DNA from: an uncultured Alteromonadaceae bacterium
GTDB lineage: Bacteria; Pseudomonadota; Gammaproteobacteria; Enterobacterales; Alteromonadaceae
Assembly (NCBI GenBank): GCA_950073835.1
Contig: CATMRP010000007.1
Location: forward strand, 1-60,942
Length of the DNA: 60,942 nt
Direction: 5' to 3'
Shown: one piece after another, positions 1-7,935 of the stretch
Layout: each line of letters opens with the position of its first letter
How positions within the stretch are numbered: position 1 is the stretch's first letter
Position numbers and translations under genes: made by a program
Notes under the pieces: generated by a model
What the model was told of the DNA's origin: nothing
Databases searched by the model: none
What the model saw: only the letters and a program-made list of their open reading frames with translations

Positions 1-321
1 TACACACCGGCTCTGTTTATCTGGCTGTTACCGGTATTAATCGGGCTGATTCTGGCAGCGCCGCTGATTCGGATCACCTCAAGCCTTGGCCTTGGCCGGG
101 CAGCTATGCGCGGCGGTATCTTCGTGATTCAGGACGAAATCAACGAATGCCGGGCATTAAAACGGGTTCGTATTGGTATGGCTAACATTGAACACTGTGA
201 AGCAAGCAATGTGAAAGCCCCGGTACCGGCGTTGCCTGAAAGTCGGTGGGAGCCTATGGTAATTCAGGATTTCAGCGCTTACCCTGAACCGCGAACGCCA
301 CTGGCGCCCGAAGCAGCGTAA
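1..321 (+). CDS. opgH: Glucans biosynthesis glucosyltransferase H, C-terminal end (partial)
   Basis: The reading frame is open from base 1 and ends at 321, so only the last ~106 residues are present and the start lies outside the window. The visible part has a final membrane segment (LFIWLLPVLIGLILAAPL) followed by SSLGLGRAAMRGGIFVIQDE. This matches the end of OpgH/MdoH, the inner-membrane glucosyltransferase that makes the backbone of osmoregulated periplasmic glucans, where the last helix is followed by a short cytoplasmic tail with an S-R-x-SLG-like motif. The catalytic domain is not in view, so the call rests on tail similarity alone. A hairpin terminator follows directly. Confidence 0.7.
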   Translation, partial: YTPALFIWLLPVLIGLILAAPLIRITSSLGLGRAAMRGGIFVIQDEINECRALKRVRIGMANIEHCEASNVKAPVPALPESRWEPMVIQDFSAYPEPRTPLAPEAA

Positions 322-340
322 TAGCCTGATAAGTACCATT

Positions 341-366
341 AAAAGCCGTCGTATGACGGCTTTTTT
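341..366 (+). terminator. Intrinsic terminator after opgH
   Basis: AAAGCCGTC, a GTAT loop and GACGGCTTTTTT form a 9-bp stem followed by a T run, 20 bases after the opgH stop codon. Confidence 0.85.
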
Positions 367-549
367 GGTTAAGGCCGTTATCTTTCTTATTGGTGGTGGT
401 CGTAGTCTTTTCCGATCTATACAGCGCGACGCCACGTAGCTAACTCAATACTTAAACACAAATATCGAGTTTAAGTAATCAGTGTTCCCAGCTTAAATTG
501 TACCCGGAGGTTCACTCAGCTCGCCCGCTTTAAAATGAATGGAGGCACT

Positions 550-2037
550 ATGGAACAGAAGCAACCTGTTACGCCAACGCTATCGCTGGCATTGACGCCG
601 GTGATTTTGACGCTGATTATTCTGGGCACACAGATCTTTTATTTCGGTGTATTTGAGCCCCATATTCCCCTGGCAATAGGGGTAGCACTGGCTAGCTTTG
701 TAGGGATTTATCTTGGGCTGAGCTGGGAGGACATTCGAGCCGGTATTTTTAAAGTTATCCATGTGGCCTTGCCATCGGTAAGTGTACTGATTGTGGTAGG
801 CATGATCATCGGTATATGGATTGCCAGCGGTACTGTGCCTACCATTATTTATTACGGTTTAAAAACCTTGTCACCTGAGATCTTTCTGGCTGCGGGCATG
901 GTGATATGCGCTGTGGTTGCCGTGTCCCTGGGCACCAGTTGGGGAAGCGTAGGAACCGTTGGTCTGGCACTGATGGGCATCGGCGATGGGTTTGATATCC
1001 CCGTTTACTGGACTGCCGGTGCGGTAGTATCGGGTGCATTTTTCGGCGATAAGGTTTCGCCGCTATCAGACACCACCAATCTCGCGCCGGCCGTAACCGG
1101 CACCGATGTGTTCTCTCACATCCAAAATATGATGGCGACCACTATTCCCGCCATGGTTATTGCCTTTCTGATTTATATTGGAGTTGGTTATTTTGTTATT
1201 GATACACAAAGCGTTTCGTTTGAAAAAATCGAAGGGATTACAGCGGCGTTAGAAGATAATTTTTATATTTCTGCCTGGGCCTTACTTCCTGCTTTAGTGG
1301 TTATGCTGCTGGCTCTGAAGAAGTTTCCGCCACTTCCCTCATTGTTTGCAGGGGTAATTGTGGGGGGCGCGTTTGCCATAGTGACTCAGGGGCAAGATCT
1401 GCAGTCGGTCTTTGACTACGCGAATAACGGCTACAGCATTCAAACCAATATCAGCGCAATAGACAACCTGCTCAATCGTGGCGGCATTCAATCCATGATG
1501 TGGACCATATCGCTGGTACTGATTGCCTTAAGCTTTGGCGGCGCACTGGAGACCACGGGGTGTTTGCGCAGTATTATTAATTCCATTAAGAGCAAAGTGA
1601 AAACTTTTGCCGGTACTCAGGTTGCTTCGGTAGGAACCGCATTCGCGACCAATCTGGTGGCTGGTGACCCTTACTTATCGGTCGCATTACCCGGCCGGAT
1701 GTTTTCGCCTGTTTATCGCTGCATGGGGTATTCAACGCTAAACCTATCGCGAGGCGTTGAGGAAGGGGGAACATTAATGTCGCCTCTGATCCCCTGGAAT
1801 GCCGGTGGCGCGTTTGTTATATCGGCACTTGGTCTTGGCATCTCTGGCGATAGTTTAGAAAACTTACTGTATATCCCCCTGGCCTTTGCCTGCTGGACCG
1901 CGCCATTAATCGGAATATTCTATGCCTACCTTGGTTGGTTCTCACCCAAAGCAACAGACGAAGAACGCGAGGAATGGGAATCATCGGGCGCTGACATCGC
2001 AAAGTTTAATGATGATGGTACGCCTGTAGCGAATTAG
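550..2037 (+). CDS. nhaC: Na+/H+ antiporter, NhaC family
   Basis: Predicted inner-membrane antiporter of the NhaC family that exchanges cytoplasmic Na+ for H+, about 495 residues with roughly a dozen hydrophobic segments. The family hallmark GDKVSPLSDTTNLAPA is present about a third of the way in, followed by the usual TNLVAGDPYLSV and LIPWNAGG stretches. An in-frame ATG at 535 would add five residues, but GGAGG at 541-545 sits just upstream of the ATG at 550, so 550 is preferred. It stands alone, with a terminator before it and a long gap after it. A second sodium antiporter of another family (nhaD) lies at 36.7 kb, which fits a marine bacterium. Confidence 0.9.
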   Translation: MEQKQPVTPTLSLALTPVILTLIILGTQIFYFGVFEPHIPLAIGVALASFVGIYLGLSWEDIRAGIFKVIHVALPSVSVLIVVGMIIGIWIASGTVPTIIYYGLKTLSPEIFLAAGMVICAVVAVSLGTSWGSVGTVGLALMGIGDGFDIPVYWTAGAVVSGAFFGDKVSPLSDTTNLAPAVTGTDVFSHIQNMMATTIPAMVIAFLIYIGVGYFVIDTQSVSFEKIEGITAALEDNFYISAWALLPALVVMLLALKKFPPLPSLFAGVIVGGAFAIVTQGQDLQSVFDYANNGYSIQTNISAIDNLLNRGGIQSMMWTISLVLIALSFGGALETTGCLRSIINSIKSKVKTFAGTQVASVGTAFATNLVAGDPYLSVALPGRMFSPVYRCMGYSTLNLSRGVEEGGTLMSPLIPWNAGGAFVISALGLGISGDSLENLLYIPLAFACWTAPLIGIFYAYLGWFSPKATDEEREEWESSGADIAKFNDDGTPVAN

Positions 2038-2408
2038 GCCATGTAAAGCAGTATGGGGAGCTTGCAGTGCCCAGAGCGCCGCGCTGCAATGTAATCTGTG
2101 CTGCAATGTGGCCCTGTGAATATCGGAATCGGTGCTATCAGTAGTAGCCAAATATCGGCATAAAAGTAACCCAGCGAATCGTGTTATTTTTCTTCATCGC
2201 TTCACCGTCCAGGTCCAGAATTATTCAATCATTTATACCAACGTAAATAGCGGTTTGAAATAAATTAAAAATAAACTGTGAGATTAATGCCCTGGCTGCG
2301 AATAATTAATAAAACGGGGTTTAAAAGCGAGATTTGAATTTTATGACGGTTATTCAAGCACAATGGGTATTGCATTACTTTCTACTCAGCGACGCGTAAA
2401 AAAGAGAG
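2038..2408. other. Gene-free stretch between nhaC and the ECF sigma gene
   Basis: 371 bases without a convincing reading frame. The second half is AT-rich and presumably carries the promoter of the sigma-factor gene. I see no strong hairpin terminator and could not identify a promoter with confidence. Confidence 0.5.
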
Positions 2409-2900
2409 ATGAACATTAATAAGCGAAAGCGGTATCTGAAAATCATAGAACAACACAAGGGTATCATTTTTAAGGTCACCCGCTCTTATTGCAAAAGTGA
2501 ATTTGACAGAGAAGATTTAGCGCAAGAAATTCTAGCGCAAATTTGGCGCTCTTTGGATACGTATAATAACGATTTAAAAATGAGTACATGGTTGTATCGG
2601 GTAGCGCTGAATGTTGCGATTTCATTTTATCGAAAAGACAAGTCAGCGGCTTATAAGCATACAGAGATAGAAGACAAACTGCTGACTTATAACATGGATG
2701 AAGAGGCCGAAAATAAGCAAAGCCTGATTAAGCTTTATGAATTTATTCATGAACTGAACGACATAGATAAAGCGGTGTTATTGATGTATCTGGAAGGCGA
2801 AAGCCAGTCTGAGATTGCCACCCATTTCAGTATTTCTGTTTCGAATGTCTCGACAAAAATTAATCGGATTAAACAAAAACTCAAGCAGAGTGCTGCTTAA
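2409..2900 (+). CDS. ECF-subfamily RNA polymerase sigma factor
   Basis: 163 residues, the normal size for a group IV (ECF) sigma factor. Region 2 spans about residues 15-85, with DREDLAQEILAQIWRS as the conserved 2.2 helix and STWLYRVALNVAISFYRK as region 2.3-2.4. Region 4 spans about residues 105-160, with AVLLMYLEGESQSEIATHF and the helix-turn-helix ISVSNVSTKINRIKQKL. It would direct RNA polymerase to a small set of promoters. The next gene starts 20 bases downstream and encodes a membrane protein, the arrangement usual for a sigma factor and its membrane regulator. The signal and regulon cannot be told from sequence. Confidence 0.88.
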   Translation: MNINKRKRYLKIIEQHKGIIFKVTRSYCKSEFDREDLAQEILAQIWRSLDTYNNDLKMSTWLYRVALNVAISFYRKDKSAAYKHTEIEDKLLTYNMDEEAENKQSLIKLYEFIHELNDIDKAVLLMYLEGESQSEIATHFSISVSNVSTKINRIKQKLKQSAA

Positions 2901-2920
2901 AACCACAAGGTGGAAACAAA

Positions 2921-3583
2921 ATGATGAATTTAGAGCAAATGCAATCGATGTGGCAAGCACACAGCGAAAAGTTAGATGAAAGTATGAGCCTTAACAACAG
3001 ACTGCTTAAAGAAATGAGGGTGGCAGATCAAAAAAATAAGTTAAATAAACTGGTTATATCAAGAGCCATTGAAGGTTTTTTGTTTATTATCATCACGGTT
3101 TTCTTGTGGCGCTATATTGTCTCGTCGTGGAGTCTGACGGCCCCCGTATTGTCGGCTGTACTGTTAAACGTATTTGCCATTATTGGTTTAGCCGGCAGCA
3201 TCGGTCAGATTGCGCTGTTAACTAAAATAGATTTTGCAAAACCGATCAAAGAAACCCTGACTGATCTTATAGCAGTGAGATCTCACAGTTTGAGTATTTT
3301 TAAATTGTTGATGTTTTCAGCGCCGTTTTATATGGCTTATGTATTTTTAGGTTATGACATGGCTTTTGGCGTAGACCTGTTCTCGTTAATGTCTGTTGAA
3401 ACAAAATCTGCCTTTGCCGCTATTTCAGTCGTGTTTGGTGGACTGGTTGCGCTGCTGATTAGCAAAATAAAACCAGAAAACAGAGGAAACAGGTTAATTG
3501 ACTGGCTGTACCGAGAAGTCGCAGGCGAGCGGTTGACGCATTTATTAGATGAAATAAACCATTTGGAAAGTGAAAAGCGTTAG
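2921..3583 (+). CDS. Membrane protein co-transcribed with ECF sigma; candidate anti-sigma partner
   Basis: 220 residues. The first ~45 are soluble and helical (MMNLEQMQSMWQAHSEKLDES...), then come paired hydrophobic segments near residues 50-68 and 72-102, two more near 125-145 and 160-182, and a charged C-terminus. Its position 20 bases after an ECF sigma gene suggests a regulator that holds the sigma factor at the membrane. However, there is no zinc-finger (HxxxCxxC) anti-sigma motif and I do not recognise a named family. The function is inferred from context only. ATGATG gives two possible starts three bases apart. Confidence 0.6.
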   Translation: MMNLEQMQSMWQAHSEKLDESMSLNNRLLKEMRVADQKNKLNKLVISRAIEGFLFIIITVFLWRYIVSSWSLTAPVLSAVLLNVFAIIGLAGSIGQIALLTKIDFAKPIKETLTDLIAVRSHSLSIFKLLMFSAPFYMAYVFLGYDMAFGVDLFSLMSVETKSAFAAISVVFGGLVALLISKIKPENRGNRLIDWLYREVAGERLTHLLDEINHLESEKR

Positions 3584-3586
3584 TGA

Positions 3587-3606
3587 CAGGGGGGATTTTT
3601 AATCAT
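3587..3606 (+). repeat. Left copy of an imperfect direct repeat flanking the 3739-4164 gene
   Basis: CAGGGGGGATTTTTAATCAT here resembles CAGGTGGATTTTTAACCAT at 4278-4296, differing by one base of length and two substitutions. The copies lie 691 bases apart and bracket the membrane-protein gene. The similarity is visible by eye; its origin is not known. Confidence 0.4.
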
Positions 3607-3738
3607 CGCCTTTTAGCAATGATTACCGCTATGTAGCAGTGCCGGTGGAATACTCAAAACCGTAGTTTTGCCATTGACTTTGATGCCGTGACCCCAAGCC
3701 CTTGACGATCCGTTATGATGCCCTGATTTTTACCGGGG

Positions 3739-4164
3739 TCAGGCAATGACCATCTTGGAGACTTCTATGGTAAATCCGATAAGTGCCAATACGAGTCCTA
3801 CGCCACCTATAGCATTGCCTCTGCCAAGCACAATTCCGAGTCTTACAAATACTTTACTAATAAAAATTACCACCCCGAGAAACACGGTAAATACGGTGAA
3901 GGCAACGTTTGCAACAATGCTCATTGGTGGTTCCATTATTGAAACGATAGCTACTGAAATGACCCAGATAGCAATGTAGGCTGCTATCGCAATCCCATTC
4001 CAGTCTCGCCTGGTTGCAGGCCGGCCCACGAAACGAAACTGAACGCTCTCGAAAAATACTTTAAGGCGCTCAGATAGGTTTGGTAAATAGAGCTCTACTG
4101 AAATCAACAATAAACCGATTACTTGTACGGTAAAGCCAATCCAATTTATTACGCTGTCAGTCAA
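3739..4164 (-). CDS. Small four-helix membrane protein, unknown function
   Basis: 141 residues with four probable membrane segments (about 8-27, 57-77, 81-104 and 117-138). A basic cytoplasmic loop with an FVGRPATRRDWNG stretch separates helices 1 and 2. I do not recognise the family. The opposite strand also carries an open frame over part of this interval, but the hydrophobic pattern of the minus frame looks like a genuine protein. The gene stands alone between the sigma-factor pair and the VF530 gene, and an imperfect direct repeat flanks it on both sides. Confidence 0.6.
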   Translation of the reverse strand: MTDSVINWIGFTVQVIGLLLISVELYLPNLSERLKVFFESVQFRFVGRPATRRDWNGIAIAAYIAIWVISVAIVSIMEPPMSIVANVAFTVFTVFLGVVIFISKVFVRLGIVLGRGNAIGGVGLVLALIGFTIEVSKMVIA

Positions 4165-4277
4165 AATTTAAAAACTTCCCGGTTTTAGTCAGAGCCCACA
4201 TTATTCAATAATAATCAGCATAACGCCATGCGTGATGCACCATAAGGTTATTGAAGGGCTCAACGGTCAAGCAATGC

Positions 4278-4296
4278 CAGGTGGATTTTTAACCAT
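4278..4296 (+). repeat. Right copy of the imperfect direct repeat
   Basis: CAGGTGGATTTTTAACCAT, the partner of the copy at 3587-3606. Confidence 0.4.
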
Positions 4297-4313
4297 GAAA
4301 GCGCGATTCGCAG

Positions 4314-4535
4314 TTAATCGTCACTGAAAGTATTCAGGTACAGCGCCTCTACCTTATCCCTGGCCCACTGTGTTTTGCGCAAAAACTTTAGCGACGATTT
4401 AATCGACGGGTCGTTATTAAAACAATTGACTCTGATTTGCTGATACAGCCGCTCCCAACCATAGTGTTGCTGCAGGCGGGTGAGGATCTTTTCCAGCGTC
4501 AGGCCGTGTAACGGATTGTTGGGTTGTTGGTTCAA
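4314..4535 (-). CDS. VF530 family (DUF2132) small protein
   Basis: 73 residues matching the VF530/DUF2132 family: [16 protein letters not shown] near the N-terminus, [19 protein letters not shown] in the middle and [20 protein letters not shown] near the end. The family is common in proteobacteria and cyanobacteria. It has a small helical fold and was suggested to bind DNA, but no cellular role is established. It stands alone here, with full family length. Confidence 0.85.
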   Translation of the reverse strand: MNQQPNNPLHGLTLEKILTRLQQHYGWERLYQQIRVNCFNNDPSIKSSLKFLRKTQWARDKVEALYLNTFSDD

Positions 4536-4600
4536 GGTGGGCGCTCTGTCGCGATAATTGTGTGGGTATTATCGCGTGTCGCTGTCGGCCTGAAAAGCCC

Positions 4601-5296
4601 TTATTGGCCGGGTAGGGGTAATAGCCGGTTTAGTTCGCTTTTGAATGACTTGCCCACTTTAAGTCGTACCTGATTGTTCAGTAACAAGGAGCCACTGTCT
4701 TTTCCGATTACTGCGTTATTGCGTACCACAAAGGATTTGTGGATCTGGGTAAAGGCCTGCGCTGGCAGTTCTGCCAGTAGCTTCTTCAAAGTGCTGCTGG
4801 CCAGTAGCATGGTATCGCCCTGCCACACTTTCACATAGTTGCCATAGGCTTCCAGATAGGTGATGTCACTCAGCCTTAACCTTCGTAATTCCCGGTCGAC
4901 TTTTATTACGATCTCTTTGGGTGTTTGTGCCGGTTGGTTAGTGGCGCTGCGTTGGCGAACCTTCTCTAGGGCTGAAGCAAGGCGGCCTTCACTTACCGGC
5001 TTCAACAGGTAATCGGTCACATCCAGTTCGAAACCCTGCAGGGCATATTCTTCATAGGCGCTGACGATAATCACCTGGGGCCGGTTCGCCATTACCTTAA
5101 GCATATCCATGCCGTTTAGCTGTGGCATATTAATATCGAGGAAGATCAAGTCCGCGCGGTTAGAGGCTAACCAGGCCAGCGCCTCGGCAGCGTTATGGCA
5201 TTGCTTTACCACCTTGACATCCCCGTGACCGGCCAGATGATGCAAAATCACCTTATGAGCTAACGGCTCATCATCTACAATCAGTGCATTTAGCAT
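4601..5296 (-). CDS. LytTR-family response regulator
   Basis: 231 residues. The receiver domain covers residues 1-120, with acidic pocket D8/D9, the probable phosphoacceptor D54 in IFLDINMPQ, and the conserved Lys in YLLKPV. A LytTR DNA-binding domain covers about 130-230 (LSDITYLEAYGNYVKVWQ, then FTQIHKSFVVRNNAV). It overlaps the sensor kinase gene by 7 bases, so the two are translated together. LytTR proteins bind pairs of direct repeats about two helical turns apart, and such a pair lies at 6982-7009 in the gap before the divergent ABC operon, its likely target. The pair resembles the BtsSR/YehTU and LytSR types. Confidence 0.92.
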   Translation of the reverse strand: MLNALIVDDEPLAHKVILHHLAGHGDVKVVKQCHNAAEALAWLASNRADLIFLDINMPQLNGMDMLKVMANRPQVIIVSAYEEYALQGFELDVTDYLLKPVSEGRLASALEKVRQRSATNQPAQTPKEIVIKVDRELRRLRLSDITYLEAYGNYVKVWQGDTMLLASSTLKKLLAELPAQAFTQIHKSFVVRNNAVIGKDSGSLLLNNQVRLKVGKSFKSELNRLLPLPGQ

Positions 5297-6840
5297 GGTG
5301 CAAGCTCCATCTGCAGTCGGGTGTACCAGTGTGTACCGCGCTGTTCGCTAATCAGCTCGTGGCGATTGGCGTACTGCAGGCTTAGGCGCCGCCGTAGGTT
5401 TTCCAGTCCCAGCCCACTGTTATCTGCATCGACTGGCGCTTGGGTGTTTTGGCCTATGGGGTTTTCGCATTCAAATACCAGGTGCTTATCATCCAGTGTG
5501 AGTGCTAACTTTAGTTCGCAGGGCTTGCGGGCTTTTTCGATACCATGCTTAAAAGCATTTTCCAGCACAATGATCAGTAACAGCGGTGGCAATTGCCAGC
5601 GGTCCGCGTGTGATGGCCAGGTACACTTAAAATGACAGTCATCGGTGTAACGCATGGATTGCAGCGCCAGATAGTCCTGTAAATAGCGCACATCATCGGC
5701 CAGGGATACCCGTTCTTTCTGCCCCTGATAAACCGTGTAGCGTAACAGCCCTGCCAGTTTTTCCACCATCTCCGGCGCTTGTGGTGATCGCTCCAGGCAC
5801 AGTGCATACAAATTATTCAGGGTGTTGAATAAAAAGTGGGGGTTTACCTGTTGCTGCAGCATTTGTAATTCGGTGCGGGTTTGCTGCCGCGCAATATCCG
5901 CTACTCTGGCATCCTGAGACTTGCGTTCAAAAGCCAGAATGATGGGGGTGCTGAACATCAACAACCAAAAGGTCATCTGACTGTTAAAAGGGTCAAAAGG
6001 GTTATGGTTTTCTGATGGGATCAAGGTGAAGTCTGTCACATTATTCAGCGGCATCAATAACAGCAGAGCACTTACTGGTGCGCTGAACACCAGAATAAAT
6101 GCCAGTCCACCGGCCAGAAACGGTATTAAACCATGCACCGCTAATAAGCGGCGGATAAGCACATAACGGTTAAACCAATATACGACGAATAGCACCAGCG
6201 CCATGAGGCTGAACTGGCAGAAATAGTGCATAAACTGCGGGAGTTTTTCTGCAATCATGGAAAAGTCGATGATCATCTGTAATGGCTGATTGACCATGGG
6301 ATTGTCGGTGTACAAAAAGACCCCAGCCATGGTAAAGGTCCATAAAAGCAAGCTCAGCGCCACCATAAAGTCTAACGATAGCAAATGCGCAATCCAGCTT
6401 CGGGGGCCCTGTTTTACCCGCCCGTAGAAGTGATGAATAAACCACAGCACACTGGCTACATTGGCAAACAGGATCCCTTGTATTTCCAGCAACCGCCACT
6501 GCCCGTAGGCGGGAATGGTATGAGCCAGGATATTGCTTAACAGCGGATAACCGATAAACCCGCCTAACCAGATGAGCAGCACCGGCCTGCCGGAGAGGGT
6601 TGAGGCCAGATAATGGCACACAAAAAACGGTAGCATCTCTACTAACAGTTGCCCGTGAACCGCCAGATAAGTGGTGGCATTGGGTTGTTGGTAAGAAAGA
6701 AAACGAATCGCCGCTTCCAGCAACAGGGCGGCAAAAATCGGTAGCAGTACCAAACTGTTTTTGCGCAAGTTAACCACCATGTTGCTGAACCCTTGAATAA
6801 ATAATGCTGCCAAAGCCTGCCTGAAAGGCGTGGCCTGCAC
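5290..6840 (-). CDS. LytS-type sensor histidine kinase
   Basis: 516 residues. The first ~320 hold about eight hydrophobic segments, and the C-terminal half is a His_kinase (PF06580) plus ATPase module. The phosphoacceptor sits in LQQQVNPHFLFNTLNNLYAL; the ATP-binding N box is VLENAFKHGIEKARK and the glycine-rich box is NSGLGLENLRRRL. It is an inner-membrane sensor for the overlapping LytTR regulator. The membrane part does not match a sensor domain I can name, so the signal is unknown. The gene faces away from the ABC transporter operon across a 243-base gap. Confidence 0.9.
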   Translation of the reverse strand: MQATPFRQALAALFIQGFSNMVVNLRKNSLVLLPIFAALLLEAAIRFLSYQQPNATTYLAVHGQLLVEMLPFFVCHYLASTLSGRPVLLIWLGGFIGYPLLSNILAHTIPAYGQWRLLEIQGILFANVASVLWFIHHFYGRVKQGPRSWIAHLLSLDFMVALSLLLWTFTMAGVFLYTDNPMVNQPLQMIIDFSMIAEKLPQFMHYFCQFSLMALVLFVVYWFNRYVLIRRLLAVHGLIPFLAGGLAFILVFSAPVSALLLLMPLNNVTDFTLIPSENHNPFDPFNSQMTFWLLMFSTPIILAFERKSQDARVADIARQQTRTELQMLQQQVNPHFLFNTLNNLYALCLERSPQAPEMVEKLAGLLRYTVYQGQKERVSLADDVRYLQDYLALQSMRYTDDCHFKCTWPSHADRWQLPPLLLIIVLENAFKHGIEKARKPCELKLALTLDDKHLVFECENPIGQNTQAPVDADNSGLGLENLRRRLSLQYANRHELISEQRGTHWYTRLQMELAPC

Positions 6841-6981
6841 ACGTTGTGAATGATGAACCTACGCAATTTAATGATGAAAGTAAAACCCGTTGCCGGCGGT
6901 ATATCGCTCTGACATTTAGCACCCCGGTAAATTAAAAGGCTGCAACCCTACCCTGCGCTCAACAAAACCCTATTCAGGCCG

Positions 6982-7009
6982 TTTGTCACTGCAAACTTAT
7001 GCTTTGTCA
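6982..7009 (+). promoter_or_regulatory. Candidate LytTR operator (phased direct repeat)
   Basis: TTTGTCA occurs at 6982-6988 and 7003-7009, exactly 21 bases apart, or two turns of B-DNA. LytTR regulators typically bind two 9-bp direct repeats separated by 12-13 bp, which this spacing fits. The pair lies 75 bases upstream of the ABC ATPase gene, between it and the LytTR kinase gene. Confidence 0.45.
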
Positions 7010-7083
7010 TCCCTTGCTGTTGAGCCGTTAATCGGCTTGGTAGGTTAAGGCCATTCCCGTTTCACATTCAGGATGATGACTAC

Positions 7084-7935
7084 ATGCTTACCATGACCGA
7101 CGTGTCTAAAACCTATTCAGACGGCACCAAAGCGCTGAACGATATTTCCTTAACCTTGCCAGCGGGCATGGTCGGCTTGCTAGGCCCCAATGGTGCGGGC
7201 AAGTCGAGTTTAATGCGCACTCTGGCTTGTTTACAGGCACCAGACACCGGGCAGATTAGCTTTAATAATACGGATATTCAGCAATCACCGCAGCGATTAC
7301 GTGAACAGCTTGGCTATTTACCTCAGTCTTTCGGAGTGTATCCGCACATGAGTTGCGTGGCTTTGCTTGAGCATATTTCGGCACTTAAAAACATACCGCG
7401 TAAACAGGCCAAACAACAAATAGAGGAATTACTGACGTTAACTAACCTGACGGCATTTGCCGGCAAGCGCGTAAGCACATTTTCCGGCGGTATGCGACAG
7501 CGTTTTGGCATTGCCCAGGCGCTGTTGGGGGACCCAAAGTTATTGATCATGGATGAGCCCACGGCAGGGCTTGACCCACAGGAACGTCAGCGCTTGCACA
7601 GCGTGCTTATCCGTTTAAGTAAGAATAAGCTGGTATTGCTTTCCACTCACATCGTGGAAGACATCGAGCACCTGTGCCCCCATGCGGCCTTTATGATGCA
7701 GGGCGCTATCGTCGACAGCGGTGCTATCCCAGCGCTTATTGCGCCGATGCAGCACAACGTGTGGGAAACATCAGCGCAACCCGCAGAAGGGATAATGTTA
7801 GGCGAGCGTTATCACTTCGGCCAGCCGCTATGGCGGGTGTACCACCACGAACGGCCTGGTGCTGATGCCGTGGCCTGTCGGGCAACCTTACAGGATCGTT
7901 ACTTCTTAGAACTGGCCAGGCGGGAGGTGAACTAA
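7084..7935 (+). CDS. ABC transporter ATP-binding protein
   Basis: 283 residues. Walker A is LLGPNGAGKSSLMRT (about residues 36-50), the Q-loop is GYLPQSFGVYPHMS, the signature is FSGGMRQRFG and Walker B is LLIMDEPTAGLDP. The ~70 residues after the nucleotide-binding domain are not recognised. It belongs to the subfamily paired with ABC-2-type permeases. Its stop overlaps the start of the downstream permease-peptidase fusion, so the two almost certainly form one membrane complex. It is divergent from the LytS/LytTR genes. The substrate is unknown, but the peptidase fused to its partner points to peptides. Confidence 0.92.
   Translation: MLTMTDVSKTYSDGTKALNDISLTLPAGMVGLLGPNGAGKSSLMRTLACLQAPDTGQISFNNTDIQQSPQRLREQLGYLPQSFGVYPHMSCVALLEHISALKNIPRKQAKQQIEELLTLTNLTAFAGKRVSTFSGGMRQRFGIAQALLGDPKLLIMDEPTAGLDPQERQRLHSVLIRLSKNKLVLLSTHIVEDIEHLCPHAAFMMQGAIVDSGAIPALIAPMQHNVWETSAQPAEGIMLGERYHFGQPLWRVYHHERPGADAVACRATLQDRYFLELARREVN

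Noticed and set aside
3746-3979. Plus-strand ORF opposite the small membrane protein
   Set aside because: The minus frame is longer and has a clear membrane-protein pattern; the plus frame is its shadow.
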